Shown here: piece by piece, positions 28,894 through 38,405 of the stretch
How positions within the stretch are numbered: position 1 is the stretch's first letter
Layout: the number at the start of each line of letters is the position of its first letter
Source: Pectobacterium peruviense
Lineage (GTDB): Bacteria; Pseudomonadota; Gammaproteobacteria; Enterobacterales; Enterobacteriaceae
Direction: 5' to 3'
Assembly (NCBI RefSeq): GCF_002847345.1
Contig: NZ_LXFV01000007.1
Span: forward strand, 1-64,000
Length of the DNA: 64,000 nt
Notes under the pieces: model-generated
Seen by the model: the letters and a program-made list of their open reading frames with translations, nothing else
The model's database searches: none
What the model was told of the DNA's origin: nothing
Position numbers and translations under genes: made by a program

Positions 28894-29521
28894 ACCAAAA
28901 ATGATTTTGCGCACCAAGTTTATCGATCGCATCTGTCACTGGATTGTGGTGATTAGCTTTTTCCTGGTCGCGCTCTCAGGGATTGCTCTGTTTTTCCCAA
29001 CCCTGCAATGGCTGACGCAGACGTTTGGTACGCCGCAAATGGGGCGTATTCTGCACCCGTTCTTTGGCGTGCTGATCGTTATCTGTCTGATCCCGATGTT
29101 CTTCCGCTTTGTTAGCCATAACATTCCGAAGAAGCGCGATCTGCCGTGGTTCCTCAACATTATTGAAGTGTTGAAAGGTAATGAACATGAAGTGGCTCAG
29201 GTGGGTAAATACAACCCAGGCCAGAAGATGATGTTCTGGAGCATCATGGGGCTGACACTGGTCCTGCTGATTACCGGGGTTATCATGTGGCGTCCTTATT
29301 TTGCCCACCTGTTCCCGATTGATGTCGTGCGCTATGCCATTCTGATTCACGCGGCGGCGGCTATCGTGCTGATCCATGCCATCCTGATCCACATGTACAT
29401 GGCATTCTGGGTTAAAGGCTCGATTAAGGGCATGATTGAAGGCAAGGTCTCCAAACGTTGGGCGAGTAAGCACCACCCGCGCTGGGCACGTGAAATGGAA
29501 GAGAAAGAGACGAAGAAATAA
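28886..29521 (+). CDS. fdnI: formate dehydrogenase cytochrome b556 (gamma) subunit
   Basis: The protein has 211 residues from the ATG at 28886 ([12 protein letters not shown]). Four membrane helices are apparent. Histidines in [31 protein letters not shown] are the expected haem b ligands. It passes electrons to menaquinone in the inner membrane. It is the last gene of the fdnGHI operon, and no fdhE follows. Confidence 0.94.
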   Translation: MSKPKMILRTKFIDRICHWIVVISFFLVALSGIALFFPTLQWLTQTFGTPQMGRILHPFFGVLIVICLIPMFFRFVSHNIPKKRDLPWFLNIIEVLKGNEHEVAQVGKYNPGQKMMFWSIMGLTLVLLITGVIMWRPYFAHLFPIDVVRYAILIHAAAAIVLIHAILIHMYMAFWVKGSIKGMIEGKVSKRWASKHHPRWAREMEEKETKK

Positions 29522-29553
29522 TTCACTCTCTTTTCGTCTAATCGCTCCCCCTC

Positions 29554-29580
29554 AAATGCCCGCCTTGCGGGCATTTTTCT
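29554..29580 (+). terminator. Rho-independent terminator of the fdn operon
   Basis: AAATGCCCGC (29554-29563) pairs with GCGGGCATTT (29567-29576) around a CTT loop, and is followed by more T residues. Confidence 0.92.
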
Positions 29581-29789
29581 TTTCATCCGCAGTCAGCACT
29601 AATCGTTATAACTTAAATCCAAAAGTCATAATCCTCCCCTCTTTCTCGGCTATCACTCAACGGCTATGATGCAGTATTATTTTTAAATAGACATCCAGAC
29701 ATAAAGACAGCTATAAAGTAGTGACGCAAACTACATAACAATACTGTCATCGACACAACATCAATTTATAAAACGCCACGGAGCTGATA

Positions 29790-30866
29790 ATGAAGAAATT
29801 TACGCCTGCCCTGCTTGCACTGAGCTTACTGACAGCATTACCGGCACTGGCTAATCAGAACGCCACCATTGCCCCTGTTCCGGCCGCTATCGCCAATCAT
29901 AATGGTCCGGTTCGTATCGCCGTTATCCGCAATCTGGGATCGGACGACAACACCACGCAGTTTGTTTCCGGCGTGCTCGAAGAAGGCAAAAAGTTAGGCT
30001 TCAAGGTCAGCACGTTCCTGAGCAACGGCGATGACGCCCGTTTTCAGGATTTCGTGAATCAGGCCATTAGCCAGAAATATGATGGCATCATCCTGTCACA
30101 GGGACGCGATCCCTACTCTACCGATTTGATTAAGCGCATCGTCGACAGCGGTATTGCTGTTTCCGTATTTGATACCGCCGTGAACGGCGAGATTCCGGGC
30201 GTGACCGTCACCCAACAGGATGATGCCTCACTCACTAACGAATCATTCGGCCAACTGGTGAAGGACTTCAACGGCAAAGCCAATATCATCAAACTGTGGG
30301 TTGCAGGCTTCCCGCCAATGGAACGCCGCCAGCTCGCTTATCAACAGATCCTGAAAGCTAACCCCGGCATCAAGGAGCTGGAATCGATTGGTGCCGTGTC
30401 CTCTGACGTGCAGGGTGATACCGCCAACAAAGTCGGCGCGGTACTGGCGAAGTACCCGAAAGGCAAAATCGATGCGATCTGGGGATCGTGGGATGCCTTT
30501 AGCCAAGGCGCTTATAAGGCATTGAAAGAAAATGGCCGGACTGAAATCAAGCTATATAGCATCGACATCTCTAATCAGGATTTACAACTGATGCGCGAAG
30601 CGAGCAGCCCGTGGAAAGTCAGCGTGGCCGTCGATCCTAAGCTGATCGGTAAAGTGAACCTGCGTCTGGTTGCCAACAAGATTGCCGGCGAACCGACGCC
30701 AGCAACCTACGAGTTCCGTGCTGCCGCAATTCCACAAGCACTGTTAGCCAGCCAGCCGGGCGCGGTTAACGTCGCCGGATTGGCGAAAATCATCCCAGAC
30801 TGGGGCCATACGGATGATTTTATCGCACCGTGGTTTGCTACACTGGAAGCCAAACAGGCGAAATAA
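29790..30866 (+). CDS. orphan periplasmic sugar-binding protein (Peripla_BP_4 type)
   Basis: The protein has 358 residues with a signal peptide cleaved near residue 21 (LPALA-NQ). The fold is that of ribose/xylose-type binding proteins: RIAVIRNLGSDDNTTQFVSGV near residue 45, KYDGIILSQG near 99, then DAIWGSWDAFSQGAYKAL in the second lobe and VAVDPKLIGKVN near the end. It would bind a small ligand, perhaps a sugar, in the periplasm. No ABC permease or ATPase gene is nearby. The only partner is the beta-propeller gene 14 bases downstream, so it may serve a sensor or an unlinked transporter. Confidence 0.8.
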   Translation: MKKFTPALLALSLLTALPALANQNATIAPVPAAIANHNGPVRIAVIRNLGSDDNTTQFVSGVLEEGKKLGFKVSTFLSNGDDARFQDFVNQAISQKYDGIILSQGRDPYSTDLIKRIVDSGIAVSVFDTAVNGEIPGVTVTQQDDASLTNESFGQLVKDFNGKANIIKLWVAGFPPMERRQLAYQQILKANPGIKELESIGAVSSDVQGDTANKVGAVLAKYPKGKIDAIWGSWDAFSQGAYKALKENGRTEIKLYSIDISNQDLQLMREASSPWKVSVAVDPKLIGKVNLRLVANKIAGEPTPATYEFRAAAIPQALLASQPGAVNVAGLAKIIPDWGHTDDFIAPWFATLEAKQAK

Positions 30867-30880
30867 TACGGAGATAACTC

Positions 30881-32131
30881 ATGGCATCGACTCCTCTGCC
30901 AACACCCGATTACAGCCGCAATATGCGGCTGATTGGACACAGCGATCAGGGCGGCAGACCCGATGGCGTGCAGGTGATGGTTCATCGCGGCTACGCTTAC
31001 ATCGGGCACATGGTTTCACAAGGCGTGTCGATTGTGGATGTGCGCGATGCCAAGAATCCCAAGCCAGCGGGGTTTATTTCGGCCCCGCCCGGCACTTGGA
31101 ACATCCATCTACAAACGCATGATGACCTCCTGCTCGTCGTCAATGCGCGCGATTTGTTTGCCGATGCCAGCTTCGCCGAGGAAAAGGTCTATTACACCCG
31201 CTCCGTCGCCGATACCGTCAGTACCAAACAGCAAGGCAAAAGCTGGAGTGCCGGATTACGGATTTTCGATATTTCAACGCCGGATAAACCGCGCGAAATC
31301 AGCTTCCTGCAGTTAGACGGTATCGGTATTCATCGCATCTGGTACGTGGGCGGGCGTTGGGCCTATGTCTCTGCTTTGCTCGACGGCTATAGCGACTATA
31401 TCTTTCTGACTATCGATCTGGCCGATCCGCAGCGCCCTGAAGTTGCAGGGCGTTATTGGTTACCCGGCATGCATATCGCTGGCGGAGAAACCGCAAGCTG
31501 GCCGGAAGGTAAGCGTTACGCACTTCACCATGCCATCATCAGCGGCGACACCGCCTACGGAAGCTGGCGCGATGGCGGCTTGACGCTGCTGGACGTGAGC
31601 GATCGCACCAATCCACAGCTCATCAGCCACCGTAACTGGAGCCCACCATTTGGCGGTGGCACACACACGGCGCTACCGCTACCGGATCGCGATCTGTTGA
31701 TCGTATTGGATGAAGCGGTATTGGATAATCAGGAAGATGGCGAGAAATTGATTTGGGTGTTCGACATTCGTGAACCGAGTAATCCGGTCAGCATCGCTAC
31801 CTTTCCACAGCCGAAAGAGACGGATTATGTGAAGAAAGGTGCGCACTTTGGCCCACATAACCTGCATGAAAATCGACCCGGCAGCTTCATCAGTTCATCC
31901 CTGATTTTCGCCACGTATCAAAATGCGGGAGTACGGGCTTATGACATCAGTAATCCGTATCAGCCGAAAGAAACTGGTGCACTGGTACCTGCTGCGCCAG
32001 CCACAATGGTCGATAAACGCCCCGGCAGGCCGCAGATTATTCAGTCTTGCGATGTGTTTGTTGATGCCGATGGCATTATCTACAGCACGGATTACAACGC
32101 AGGTTTGTCGATTATCGAATACCGAGGCTAA
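30881..32131 (+). CDS. LVIVD-repeat beta-propeller protein of unknown function
   Basis: The protein has 416 residues and no signal peptide. Repeats of the form G(V/L)xxxDvxxPxxP occur near residues 48, 125, 173, 233, 290 and 350, with a final GLSIIEY at the C-terminus, which suggests a six- or seven-bladed propeller. Histidines recur at the same place in successive blades: H76 and H80, H151, H216/H217, H262, H326/H329. This looks like a metal site at the propeller centre, as in SBP56-type or related propeller enzymes, but no activity is known to me. A ribosome site (CGGAGATAA) precedes the ATG. It is very probably co-transcribed with the binding protein. Confidence 0.78.
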   Translation: MASTPLPTPDYSRNMRLIGHSDQGGRPDGVQVMVHRGYAYIGHMVSQGVSIVDVRDAKNPKPAGFISAPPGTWNIHLQTHDDLLLVVNARDLFADASFAEEKVYYTRSVADTVSTKQQGKSWSAGLRIFDISTPDKPREISFLQLDGIGIHRIWYVGGRWAYVSALLDGYSDYIFLTIDLADPQRPEVAGRYWLPGMHIAGGETASWPEGKRYALHHAIISGDTAYGSWRDGGLTLLDVSDRTNPQLISHRNWSPPFGGGTHTALPLPDRDLLIVLDEAVLDNQEDGEKLIWVFDIREPSNPVSIATFPQPKETDYVKKGAHFGPHNLHENRPGSFISSSLIFATYQNAGVRAYDISNPYQPKETGALVPAAPATMVDKRPGRPQIIQSCDVFVDADGIIYSTDYNAGLSIIEYRG

Positions 32132-32190
32132 TTGTCGCCCCTCTGCATAATCAACACTTCACAGCATCAACACTTCACAACATTAGCGAC

Positions 32191-32221
32191 AAAAAAAGCC
32201 CTGCGGATAAACGCAGGGCTT
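32191..32221 (-). terminator. Rho-independent terminator of pgl (convergent region)
   Basis: AAGCCCTGCG (32196-32205) and CGCAGGGCTT (32212-32221) form a 10-bp stem. On the minus strand the stem is followed by seven T residues, so it mainly ends pgl; it may also act for the propeller gene. Confidence 0.88.
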
Positions 32222-32246
32222 AATCTTAATGTTGTGCTTCGCGTAG

Positions 32247-33245
32247 TTAGCCCAACGCCAGCACCGACACCCACATTGGCCCTTGGCCGACGGCGTAACG
32301 CGCCAACGGTTGCAGATCGCCCGTGTGCTGATCGATGTGATAGACCTCAATATGCTGGGACTTCTGCCCTGCTGAAATCAGGAACTCACCGGTGTGATCG
32401 ATATTGAAACCGCGCGGCTGCGTTTCGGTCGGCTGATGTCCGGTCAGCGTTAACGTGCTGCCGTCTTCAGATACCTGGAAAACGCTCAACAAGCTGGCAG
32501 TTCGATCGCTGATGTACAGGAAACTGCCATTCGGCGTGATGTGAATATCTGCCGCCCAGCGCGTATCACTGAAGCCAGCAGGCATAGCATCCAATGTCTG
32601 CACTTTCTGCACGTCGCCGCTGGCTGCATCTAATTGATACACATCGACTGAACTGTCCAGTTCATTCACGCAATAGGCAAAGCGCTGATTCGGGTGGAAA
32701 GCCATATGGCGCGGACCGGCACCCGATACCGTCGTCATTTCGGCCTGCTGATGTGCACTCAATTCGCCCGCCGTACCCAGATCGTACAAGCGGATACGGT
32801 CTTCTTTCAGGCAAGGTGCCCACACAACGGTATTGGTTGGATCGATATTAGTAGAGTGGCACCCTTCCAATCCGTCTAGTTGCTGAATGGGCTCGCCAAC
32901 AATGCCATCAGCATCAATCGGGCTAACGCTGACGCAAGCGCCACTGTAAGACGCGCTGAACAGGAAACGTCCATCATTATCGGTAGACAGGTGTGTCGGG
33001 CTACCCGGCAAAGAGGCAACGCCCGCTTCCGTCAATTTACCCAGTTCATCAATACGATAGCTTAGAACCCTGAAGTCAGGACGAACACCGACATACAGGT
33101 GGCGCTTATTTGGCGCGATCGTCATCGGCTGAACCTGCCCTGGGACTTCAACGGTTTGCAATAATGTCAGATTTCCCTGAGCACCGAGCTGCCAAACATG
33201 AATCTGCTGGCTTTCCGGGCTGGCGACATAAACCACTTGCTGCAT
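32247..33245 (-). CDS. pgl: 6-phosphogluconolactonase
   Basis: The protein has 332 residues of the YbhE-type seven-bladed propeller family, close to E. coli Pgl (331). It hydrolyses 6-phosphogluconolactone in the oxidative pentose phosphate pathway. The N-terminus [27 protein letters not shown] near residue 104, and [20 protein letters not shown] near residue 174 are characteristic. pgl next to ybhA is the E. coli arrangement. Confidence 0.95.
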   Translation of the reverse strand: MQQVVYVASPESQQIHVWQLGAQGNLTLLQTVEVPGQVQPMTIAPNKRHLYVGVRPDFRVLSYRIDELGKLTEAGVASLPGSPTHLSTDNDGRFLFSASYSGACVSVSPIDADGIVGEPIQQLDGLEGCHSTNIDPTNTVVWAPCLKEDRIRLYDLGTAGELSAHQQAEMTTVSGAGPRHMAFHPNQRFAYCVNELDSSVDVYQLDAASGDVQKVQTLDAMPAGFSDTRWAADIHITPNGSFLYISDRTASLLSVFQVSEDGSTLTLTGHQPTETQPRGFNIDHTGEFLISAGQKSQHIEVYHIDQHTGDLQPLARYAVGQGPMWVSVLALG

Positions 33246-33545
33246 CGTATTCTCCTTATTTCACGCGAATGTGGCGGCACAGGAAAGCTCAGAAGAGGTT
33301 CATTGAAAGGATAACGAACTGGCTTGCCCTGACGCACGTAGACCATAAATGACCAATCACTCTATTCTACAGAGACATCGCAAGGCTACTATTGATTTAA
33401 GCAATGGCTGATTTAAGTAATGATTGATTTAGCTAACGGGCGCAGATGATGGAGCAATGATGAATGGGTGATGAAAAGTGATGGCACAGAATATTAAGGG
33501 AAGATAAAAGGACAACAAGAAGGAATACAGAAAATACATTGAAAG
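33246..33545. other. intergenic region upstream of pgl
   Basis: The region should hold the pgl promoter. Apart from a short tandem repeat at 33393-33440, I see no gene or clear site. Confidence 0.4.
33393..33440 (+). repeat. three tandem 16-base repeats
   Basis: Units start at 33393, 33409 and 33425. The first two read TGATTTAAGCAATGGC and TGATTTAAGTAATGAT; the third is more diverged. Their role is unknown. Confidence 0.6.
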
Positions 33546-33633
33546 TGGCGGAGGAGTAGAGATTCGAACTCTAGAACACTTTCGCGTCGCCGGTTTTCAA
33601 GACCGGTGCCTTCAACCACTCGGCCACTCCTCC
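33546..33633 (-). tRNA. serT: tRNA-Ser (anticodon TGA)
   Basis: An 88-base class II tRNA with CCA encoded. The acceptor GGAGGAG pairs with CTCCTCC, the D arm carries GCCGAGTGGTTGAAGGC, the anticodon loop is CTTGAAA (anticodon TGA) between CCGGT and ACCGG. A long variable arm and the T loop GTTCGAATC are present. It decodes UCA and other UCN codons. Confidence 0.97.
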
Positions 33634-33896
33634 GCAATGACGCGCACTATAAACAGTACGCCGCGTATTGTAAAGCTACGTTGTGATTGATTGATTAAAA
33701 AATAGATGATAAACCGTTGAAAGCATAGAAAATAGACAATAACATCCTCTAGAAGCCCATTTCATCCCACAACACCGAATACTTCGTCACCAAGCCAACC
33801 TTAAACACTTTTATCTCGCTGTTGTCTGTCTATTTTTCGCCGTGTCCTTTATCGTAAGGGTAATTTGATACCCACATTTTTATTTGCGAGACAACT
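33634..33896. other. intergenic region upstream of serT and ybhA
   Basis: It should hold the divergent promoters of serT and ybhA. I see no further gene. Confidence 0.4.
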
Positions 33897-34718
33897 ATGA
33901 CCTACCGAGTAATTGCACTTGATCTTGATGGTACGCTACTGAATCAACAGAAAAAAATCCTCCCTGAATCTCTTAGCGCCCTCGCGCTGGCTCGTCAGCA
34001 AGGCATAAAAGTGATGATCGTCACGGGGCGTCACCACTCAGCAATCCACCCTTTTTATCAGGGATTGCAGTTGGATACGCCCGCAATCTGCTGCAACGGC
34101 ACCTATGTCTATGATTACCAGCAGGGTCAAGCGTCACACACCAATCCGCTCACTGTCGATCAGGCAAAAAATGTCATCACGCTGCTGGAAGAGTTTGATA
34201 TTCATGGGTTGATGTATGCCGATGACGACATGTATTACCAGTATCCTACCGGACACGTGGTTCGCACGCTGGCATGGGCTTCTAGCCTGCCGGAACAGCA
34301 GCGCCCACGTTTCGCGCAGGTGGAAAATCTGGTGCGTCAGACAGAGGCATCTCACGACATCTGGAAATTCGCGACCACACACGCCGATGTCCCCACGCTG
34401 AACAATTTCGCCGCAGAAGTGGAAAAGCAGCTCGGATTGGCTTGCGAATGGTCATGGCAGGATCAGGTTGATATCGCCCAAACTGGCAACAGCAAAGGTA
34501 AACTGCTTCAGCAATGGCTTGGTGAGCAGGGTATCAGCATGAAAGACGTCGTAGCATTTGGCGATAACTTCAATGATATCAGCATGCTAGAAGGCGTAGG
34601 GCTGGGTATTGCAATGGGCAACAGCGCCGACGAGATCAAAGCGCGTGCCGATCTGGTGATTGGCAGCAATGAAGAACCTAGCATCGCAGATCTTATCCGC
34701 ACCCGCATTCTGGCATAA
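33897..34718 (+). CDS. ybhA: pyridoxal phosphatase/HAD-superfamily sugar phosphatase YbhA
   Basis: The protein has 273 residues, Cof-type IIB HAD phosphatase. Motif I ALDLDGTLLN holds nucleophile D9 and D11, motif II is IVTGRHH (about 42-48), and motif IV is AFGDNFNDISM (about 219-229). CCNGTYVYDY and WSWQDQVDIA match E. coli YbhA closely. E. coli YbhA dephosphorylates PLP and some sugar phosphates. In E. coli it is followed by modC; here an eight-kilobase island lies between them. Confidence 0.94.
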   Translation: MTYRVIALDLDGTLLNQQKKILPESLSALALARQQGIKVMIVTGRHHSAIHPFYQGLQLDTPAICCNGTYVYDYQQGQASHTNPLTVDQAKNVITLLEEFDIHGLMYADDDMYYQYPTGHVVRTLAWASSLPEQQRPRFAQVENLVRQTEASHDIWKFATTHADVPTLNNFAAEVEKQLGLACEWSWQDQVDIAQTGNSKGKLLQQWLGEQGISMKDVVAFGDNFNDISMLEGVGLGIAMGNSADEIKARADLVIGSNEEPSIADLIRTRILA

Positions 34719-34728
34719 CCCGCGATTA

Positions 34729-34781
34729 CGCAATCAGGCAACGTGTGATAGTAGGCGGTCACGTCGCTTTTCCTGATTGCG
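34729..34781. terminator. inverted repeat between convergent ybhA and glk
   Basis: CGCAATCAGG (34729-34738) and CCTGATTGCG (34772-34781) are perfect 10-base arms with a 33-base loop. The loop is long, so function as a bidirectional terminator is uncertain. Confidence 0.35.
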
Positions 34782-34799
34782 TTCGACTATTGAACAGAC

Positions 34800-35765
34800 T
34801 TACAGCGCGCGGCCCAGCACCTGTCGCAGGTAAGCCCCCGCCCCCATTAATCCTGGCTGTTCATGGGTAATCAGGTACACGGGGATATCCTGCATATAGC
34901 CTTTAAACCGCCCTTTATCTTCAAAAGCCGCGCGAAAGCCAGAGGCTTTAAAAAATTCCAGAAAGCGCGGTACGATGCCGCCAGCAATATAAACGCCGCC
35001 AAACGTGCCTAAATTCAACGCCAGATTGCCACCGAAGCGTCCCATGATGACGCAGAATAGCGACAGCGCGCGACGACAATCCACGTCCGTATTGTTGACG
35101 GCACGTTCGGTAATATCTTTCGGTTCCAACGCTTCCGGTGTGCGATCGTCAGACAGCACGATGGCACGATAAATGTTCATCAGCCCCTGCCCAGACAGCA
35201 AACGCTCAGCAGAAACATGCCCTAAAGATTGACGCAAAATAGCCAGAATGTTGTCTTCTTCATCGCTATTGGGCGCAAAATCCACATGTCCCCCTTCACC
35301 CGGTAGGCTGATCCATTGGTTGGCAACATGAACCAAATGAGCGACACCCAACCCAGTGCCTGCGCCATACACAGCAACGGGCTTACCCGGCACGGGTTCC
35401 CCGCCACCGAACTGAAGCAAACTGTCACTCCCCATCACCGGAACCGCCATGGAAACAGCAGTAAAATCGTTGATAACCTCAAAATGGCGTAAACCCAGAC
35501 TCGCTTTCATTTCAGCGATGGAAAATGCCCAGGTGTGGTTCGTCATCGCCACCCAGTCACCAGTAATCGGGCAGGCAATCGCGATACAGGCATCTTGCAC
35601 CGTGACCTGCCGCGAATCGAGGTAATCACGAATCGCCCCTTCCAGAGAAGGGAAATCCAGCCCGGAATACGTCTCGATTTGCGACAATTCGCCCGTCATG
35701 GCGTCACACAGCACCAAACGCGTATTGGTGCCGCCGACATCGCCCACTAAAACAAAGTGCGTCAT
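34800..35765 (-). CDS. glk: glucokinase
   Basis: The protein has 321 residues from the ATG at 35765, equal in length to E. coli Glk; the frame is open seven codons further upstream. It phosphorylates free glucose to glucose 6-phosphate. The ATP-binding [10 protein letters not shown] (residues 8-17), the catalytic region [11 protein letters not shown] (about 99-109) and [11 protein letters not shown] (about 136-146), and the [10 protein letters not shown] stretch are all intact. It is divergent from the MFS gene across two copies of GTAATCGATTAC, suggesting that it belongs to the sugar-use regulon of this island. Confidence 0.95.
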   Translation of the reverse strand: MTHFVLVGDVGGTNTRLVLCDAMTGELSQIETYSGLDFPSLEGAIRDYLDSRQVTVQDACIAIACPITGDWVAMTNHTWAFSIAEMKASLGLRHFEVINDFTAVSMAVPVMGSDSLLQFGGGEPVPGKPVAVYGAGTGLGVAHLVHVANQWISLPGEGGHVDFAPNSDEEDNILAILRQSLGHVSAERLLSGQGLMNIYRAIVLSDDRTPEALEPKDITERAVNNTDVDCRRALSLFCVIMGRFGGNLALNLGTFGGVYIAGGIVPRFLEFFKASGFRAAFEDKGRFKGYMQDIPVYLITHEQPGLMGAGAYLRQVLGRAL

Positions 35766-35892
35766 TTTTCTTTTCCCCTCAAGCAAAGCAGATACCCGAT
35801 CATTGCGCGAAAACAGCCCGATACGCTATGGCTATATAACTTTCTAGTGATAAGGATCTCATTTATGGCTAGAAGCTGCGGTTAAGTTAAAA

Positions 35893-35904
35893 GTAATCGA
35901 TTAC
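35893..35904. promoter_or_regulatory. LacI-type operator copy 1 (GTAATCGATTAC)
   Basis: A perfect 12-base palindrome with a central CG pair, within the glk/MFS divergent region, centred about 54 bases before the MFS start and 30 bases from copy 2. The same palindrome occurs before the exported TIM-barrel gene. The LacI-family protein encoded at 39677 is the likely binder. Confidence 0.8.
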
Positions 35905-35922
35905 ATTCTGAAAACACAAATT

Positions 35923-35934
35923 GTAATCGATTAC
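35923..35934. promoter_or_regulatory. LacI-type operator copy 2 (GTAATCGATTAC)
   Basis: Identical to copy 1, 30 bases away centre to centre (about three helical turns), and 18 bases before the MFS start. The context fits repression by blocking a promoter. Confidence 0.8.
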
Positions 35935-35952
35935 TTTTAAGAGGGATACCGT

Positions 35953-37197
35953 ATGGTTTCTTCATCTGAAAACACCACTACCAAATCGTTACAGCCGGCC
36001 TTCGTGGTTCCCAGACTGTCGCTCATGATGTTCTTAGAGTTCTTCATCTGGGGTTCATGGTCAGTCACCCTTGGCCTGGTTATGACACAGTATAATTTGG
36101 CTGCCATGATTGGCGACGCCTTCTCTGCTGGACCGATCGCCTCGATCCTTTCTCCATTTGTACTGGGCATGGTGGTTGACCGCTTCTTCCCCTCACAGAA
36201 AGTCATGGCACTGCTGCACCTCATCGGCGCAGTCATCCTGTGGTTTGTGCCTACCGCGTTGATCAATGAAGACGGCTCACAGCTATTGATCCTGCTGTTC
36301 GCCTACACGCTGTGTTTTATGCCAACGCTAGCATTAACCAACAACATCGCGTTCCATAACCTGACTAACAGTGAGAAAAGTTTCCCTGTTGTGCGAGTCT
36401 TCGGCACCATCGGTTGGATCGTCGCCGGAGTCTGCATCGGGACAGCAGGCATCTCAGCAAGTGTCAATATTTTCTACGTCGCTGCCGCGTGCTCTGCCAT
36501 TCTGGCAGCCTATAGTCTGACGCTACCGCATACCCCAGCCCCGGCAAAAGGCTTACCGCTGGCGTTGCGCGATCTGTTCTGTGCCGATGCGTTCGCGCTG
36601 CTGAAGAAAGGCCATTTTCTGGTATTTGCCATCTGCGCCATGCTGATCTCCATCCCTCTAGGCACCTATTATGCTTACACCGCGTCCTTCCTGAGCAATA
36701 CGGGCATCAGCGACGTCAGCACCGCCATGTCATTTGGTCAGATGTCCGAAATCGTCTTTATGCTGATCATCCCGCTGCTGTTTAGAAAGCTGGGTGTGAA
36801 ATACATGCTGTTCATCGGCATGGTGGCGTGGTTCGTGCGCTATGCCCTCTTCGCCATGGGCGTGAATGAAGAAACGCGCTGGCTGCTCTATATCGGCATT
36901 CTGCTGCACGGCGTCTGCTATGACTTCTTCTTCGTCATTGGCTTTATCTACACAGACCGTATCGCCGGAGAAAAAATCAAAGGTCAGGCACAGAGTCTGG
37001 TGGTTCTGTTCACCTATGGGATCGGCATGCTACTGGGATCGCAGGTTTCCGGTGCGATTTACAACCGCCTCTTCGACAACGGTACGCTAAACGCTCCCGA
37101 AATCTGGGCAACGTTCTGGTGGATTCCTGCGGTTGCCGCAGCAATCATCGCCATTATTTTCCTCTTCTCCTTCAAATATAAAGAAGAGCGCGCCTAA
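35953..37197 (+). CDS. MFS permease of the nucleoside:proton symporter (NupG/XapB/YegT-like) family
   Basis: The protein has 414 residues with twelve hydrophobic segments. The N-terminal LSLMMFLEFFIWGSWSVTLG (about 18-37) and the GWIVAG and DFFFVIGFIYTDR regions are typical of the nucleoside:H+ symporter family. Members also occur in sugar-use clusters, so a sugar or glycoside substrate is as likely as a nucleoside. It leads an apparent operon with the TIM-barrel enzyme and the dehydrogenase, behind two operator palindromes. Confidence 0.83.
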   Translation: MVSSSENTTTKSLQPAFVVPRLSLMMFLEFFIWGSWSVTLGLVMTQYNLAAMIGDAFSAGPIASILSPFVLGMVVDRFFPSQKVMALLHLIGAVILWFVPTALINEDGSQLLILLFAYTLCFMPTLALTNNIAFHNLTNSEKSFPVVRVFGTIGWIVAGVCIGTAGISASVNIFYVAAACSAILAAYSLTLPHTPAPAKGLPLALRDLFCADAFALLKKGHFLVFAICAMLISIPLGTYYAYTASFLSNTGISDVSTAMSFGQMSEIVFMLIIPLLFRKLGVKYMLFIGMVAWFVRYALFAMGVNEETRWLLYIGILLHGVCYDFFFVIGFIYTDRIAGEKIKGQAQSLVVLFTYGIGMLLGSQVSGAIYNRLFDNGTLNAPEIWATFWWIPAVAAAIIAIIFLFSFKYKEERA

Positions 37198-37229
37198 CCG
37201 TCTGATACGGATTACTTAAGGAGAAAACG

Positions 37230-37257
37230 GGATGAGGCCGCCTATGGCACCTCATCC
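37230..37257 (+). other. hairpin between the MFS gene and the TIM-barrel gene
   Basis: GGATGAGG (37230-37237) and CCTCATCC (37250-37257) form an 8-bp stem with a 12-base loop and no U-run. It may tune expression within the operon. Confidence 0.4.
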
Positions 37258-37334
37258 TTACGCATTCTCCACTACTGCTATCGCAATCGTGCAACGGTAT
37301 TCATGACCACAACCCGTTGCCAAAGGAGGTAATA

Positions 37335-38405
37335 ATGAAAACGTTAAAAGGACCGGGTATTTTTCTCGCCCAGTATATTGGCGATCAGGCTCCCTTTAAC
37401 TCGCTGGAAAATCTGGCGCAATGGGCAGCCGGATTAGGCTTTAAAGCGCTGCAAATTCCCTGCAATCATCCACATATATTCAATCTCGCCACCGCCGCCG
37501 ACAGCCAAACGTATTGTGATGAAGTGAAAGGTCTATTGGCACAGCACGGGCTGACTATCAGCGAACTGTCGACCCATTTGGAAGGACAGCTTGTCGCCGT
37601 CCACCCTGCGTATGACGCTGCCTTTGACGATTTCGCCCCACCAGCCTACCGCCGCAATCCGCAGGCTCGCCAGCAGTGGGCCATCTCAGCGATAAAGCAG
37701 GCAGCAAAAGCCTCTTCACGCTTAGGGCTCAACGCCCACGCCACATTCTCTGGCGCGCTGGCCTGGCCCTATTTTTACCCGTGGCCACCGCGTAAAGAAG
37801 CCCTGATTCAAGAGGCCTTTAAAGAACTCGGCCGACTGTGGACGCCAATCCTCGACTGTTTTGACGAACACGACGTGGATGTGTGTTACGAGCTGCATCC
37901 TGGCGAAGATTTGCACGACGGCGTGACCTTTGAACGCTTCCTTGATGTCGTCAATCATCACCCACGCGCCAATATTCTTTACGATCCGAGCCATATGCAT
38001 TTGCAGCAGATGGACTACCTGGGCTTTATCGATCGCTACCATGCGCGAATCAAAGCGTTCCATGTGAAAGATGCAGAATTTACCCCATCGAGCAAAAGCG
38101 GCGTCTACGGCGGCTATCAGTCATGGGCTGAACGCGCCGGGCGCTTCCGTTCACCGGGAGATGGGCAGATCGATTTTGGCGCTATCTTCAGCAAACTTGC
38201 CCAATACGATTACGACGGCTGGGCGGTGCTTGAGTGGGAATGCTGCCTGAAAGACAGCAATTGCGGGGCGAAAGAAGGTGCAGCATTCATCAATCGCCAC
38301 ATTATCCCTGTCGCTCAGCGCGCCTTTGACGATTTTGCCGCCACCAGCGACGATCGTCCGTTAGTAAGAAAAATGTTGGGATTAAAAGAGGAGGACGCAG
38401 AATGA
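37335..38405 (+). CDS. sugar phosphate isomerase/epimerase-like TIM-barrel enzyme (cytoplasmic)
   Basis: The protein has 356 residues from the ATG at 37335, preceded by a strong ribosome site AAAGGAGG. The AP-endonuclease-2/xylose-isomerase-like barrel carries likely divalent-metal ligands E186 (CYELHPGE), D217 (LYDPSH), H243 (FHVKDAE) and E300 (VLEWE). Such proteins include inosose dehydratases, epimerases, and 3-keto-glycoside or 3-keto-levoglucosan eliminases. The stop overlaps the next start (ATGA), so it works with the dehydrogenase. A role in cleaving or dehydrating a 3-keto sugar is inference. Confidence 0.82.
   Translation: MKTLKGPGIFLAQYIGDQAPFNSLENLAQWAAGLGFKALQIPCNHPHIFNLATAADSQTYCDEVKGLLAQHGLTISELSTHLEGQLVAVHPAYDAAFDDFAPPAYRRNPQARQQWAISAIKQAAKASSRLGLNAHATFSGALAWPYFYPWPPRKEALIQEAFKELGRLWTPILDCFDEHDVDVCYELHPGEDLHDGVTFERFLDVVNHHPRANILYDPSHMHLQQMDYLGFIDRYHARIKAFHVKDAEFTPSSKSGVYGGYQSWAERAGRFRSPGDGQIDFGAIFSKLAQYDYDGWAVLEWECCLKDSNCGAKEGAAFINRHIIPVAQRAFDDFAATSDDRPLVRKMLGLKEEDAE

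Noticed and set aside
29790-30866. TorT-type periplasmic sensor partner
   Set aside because: No torS-, torR- or torCAD-like genes lie nearby; a general sugar-binding protein fits the sequence better.
34800-35765. ROK-family sugar kinase
   Set aside because: Length, [10 protein letters not shown] and the residue pattern throughout follow canonical Glk rather than ROK kinases.
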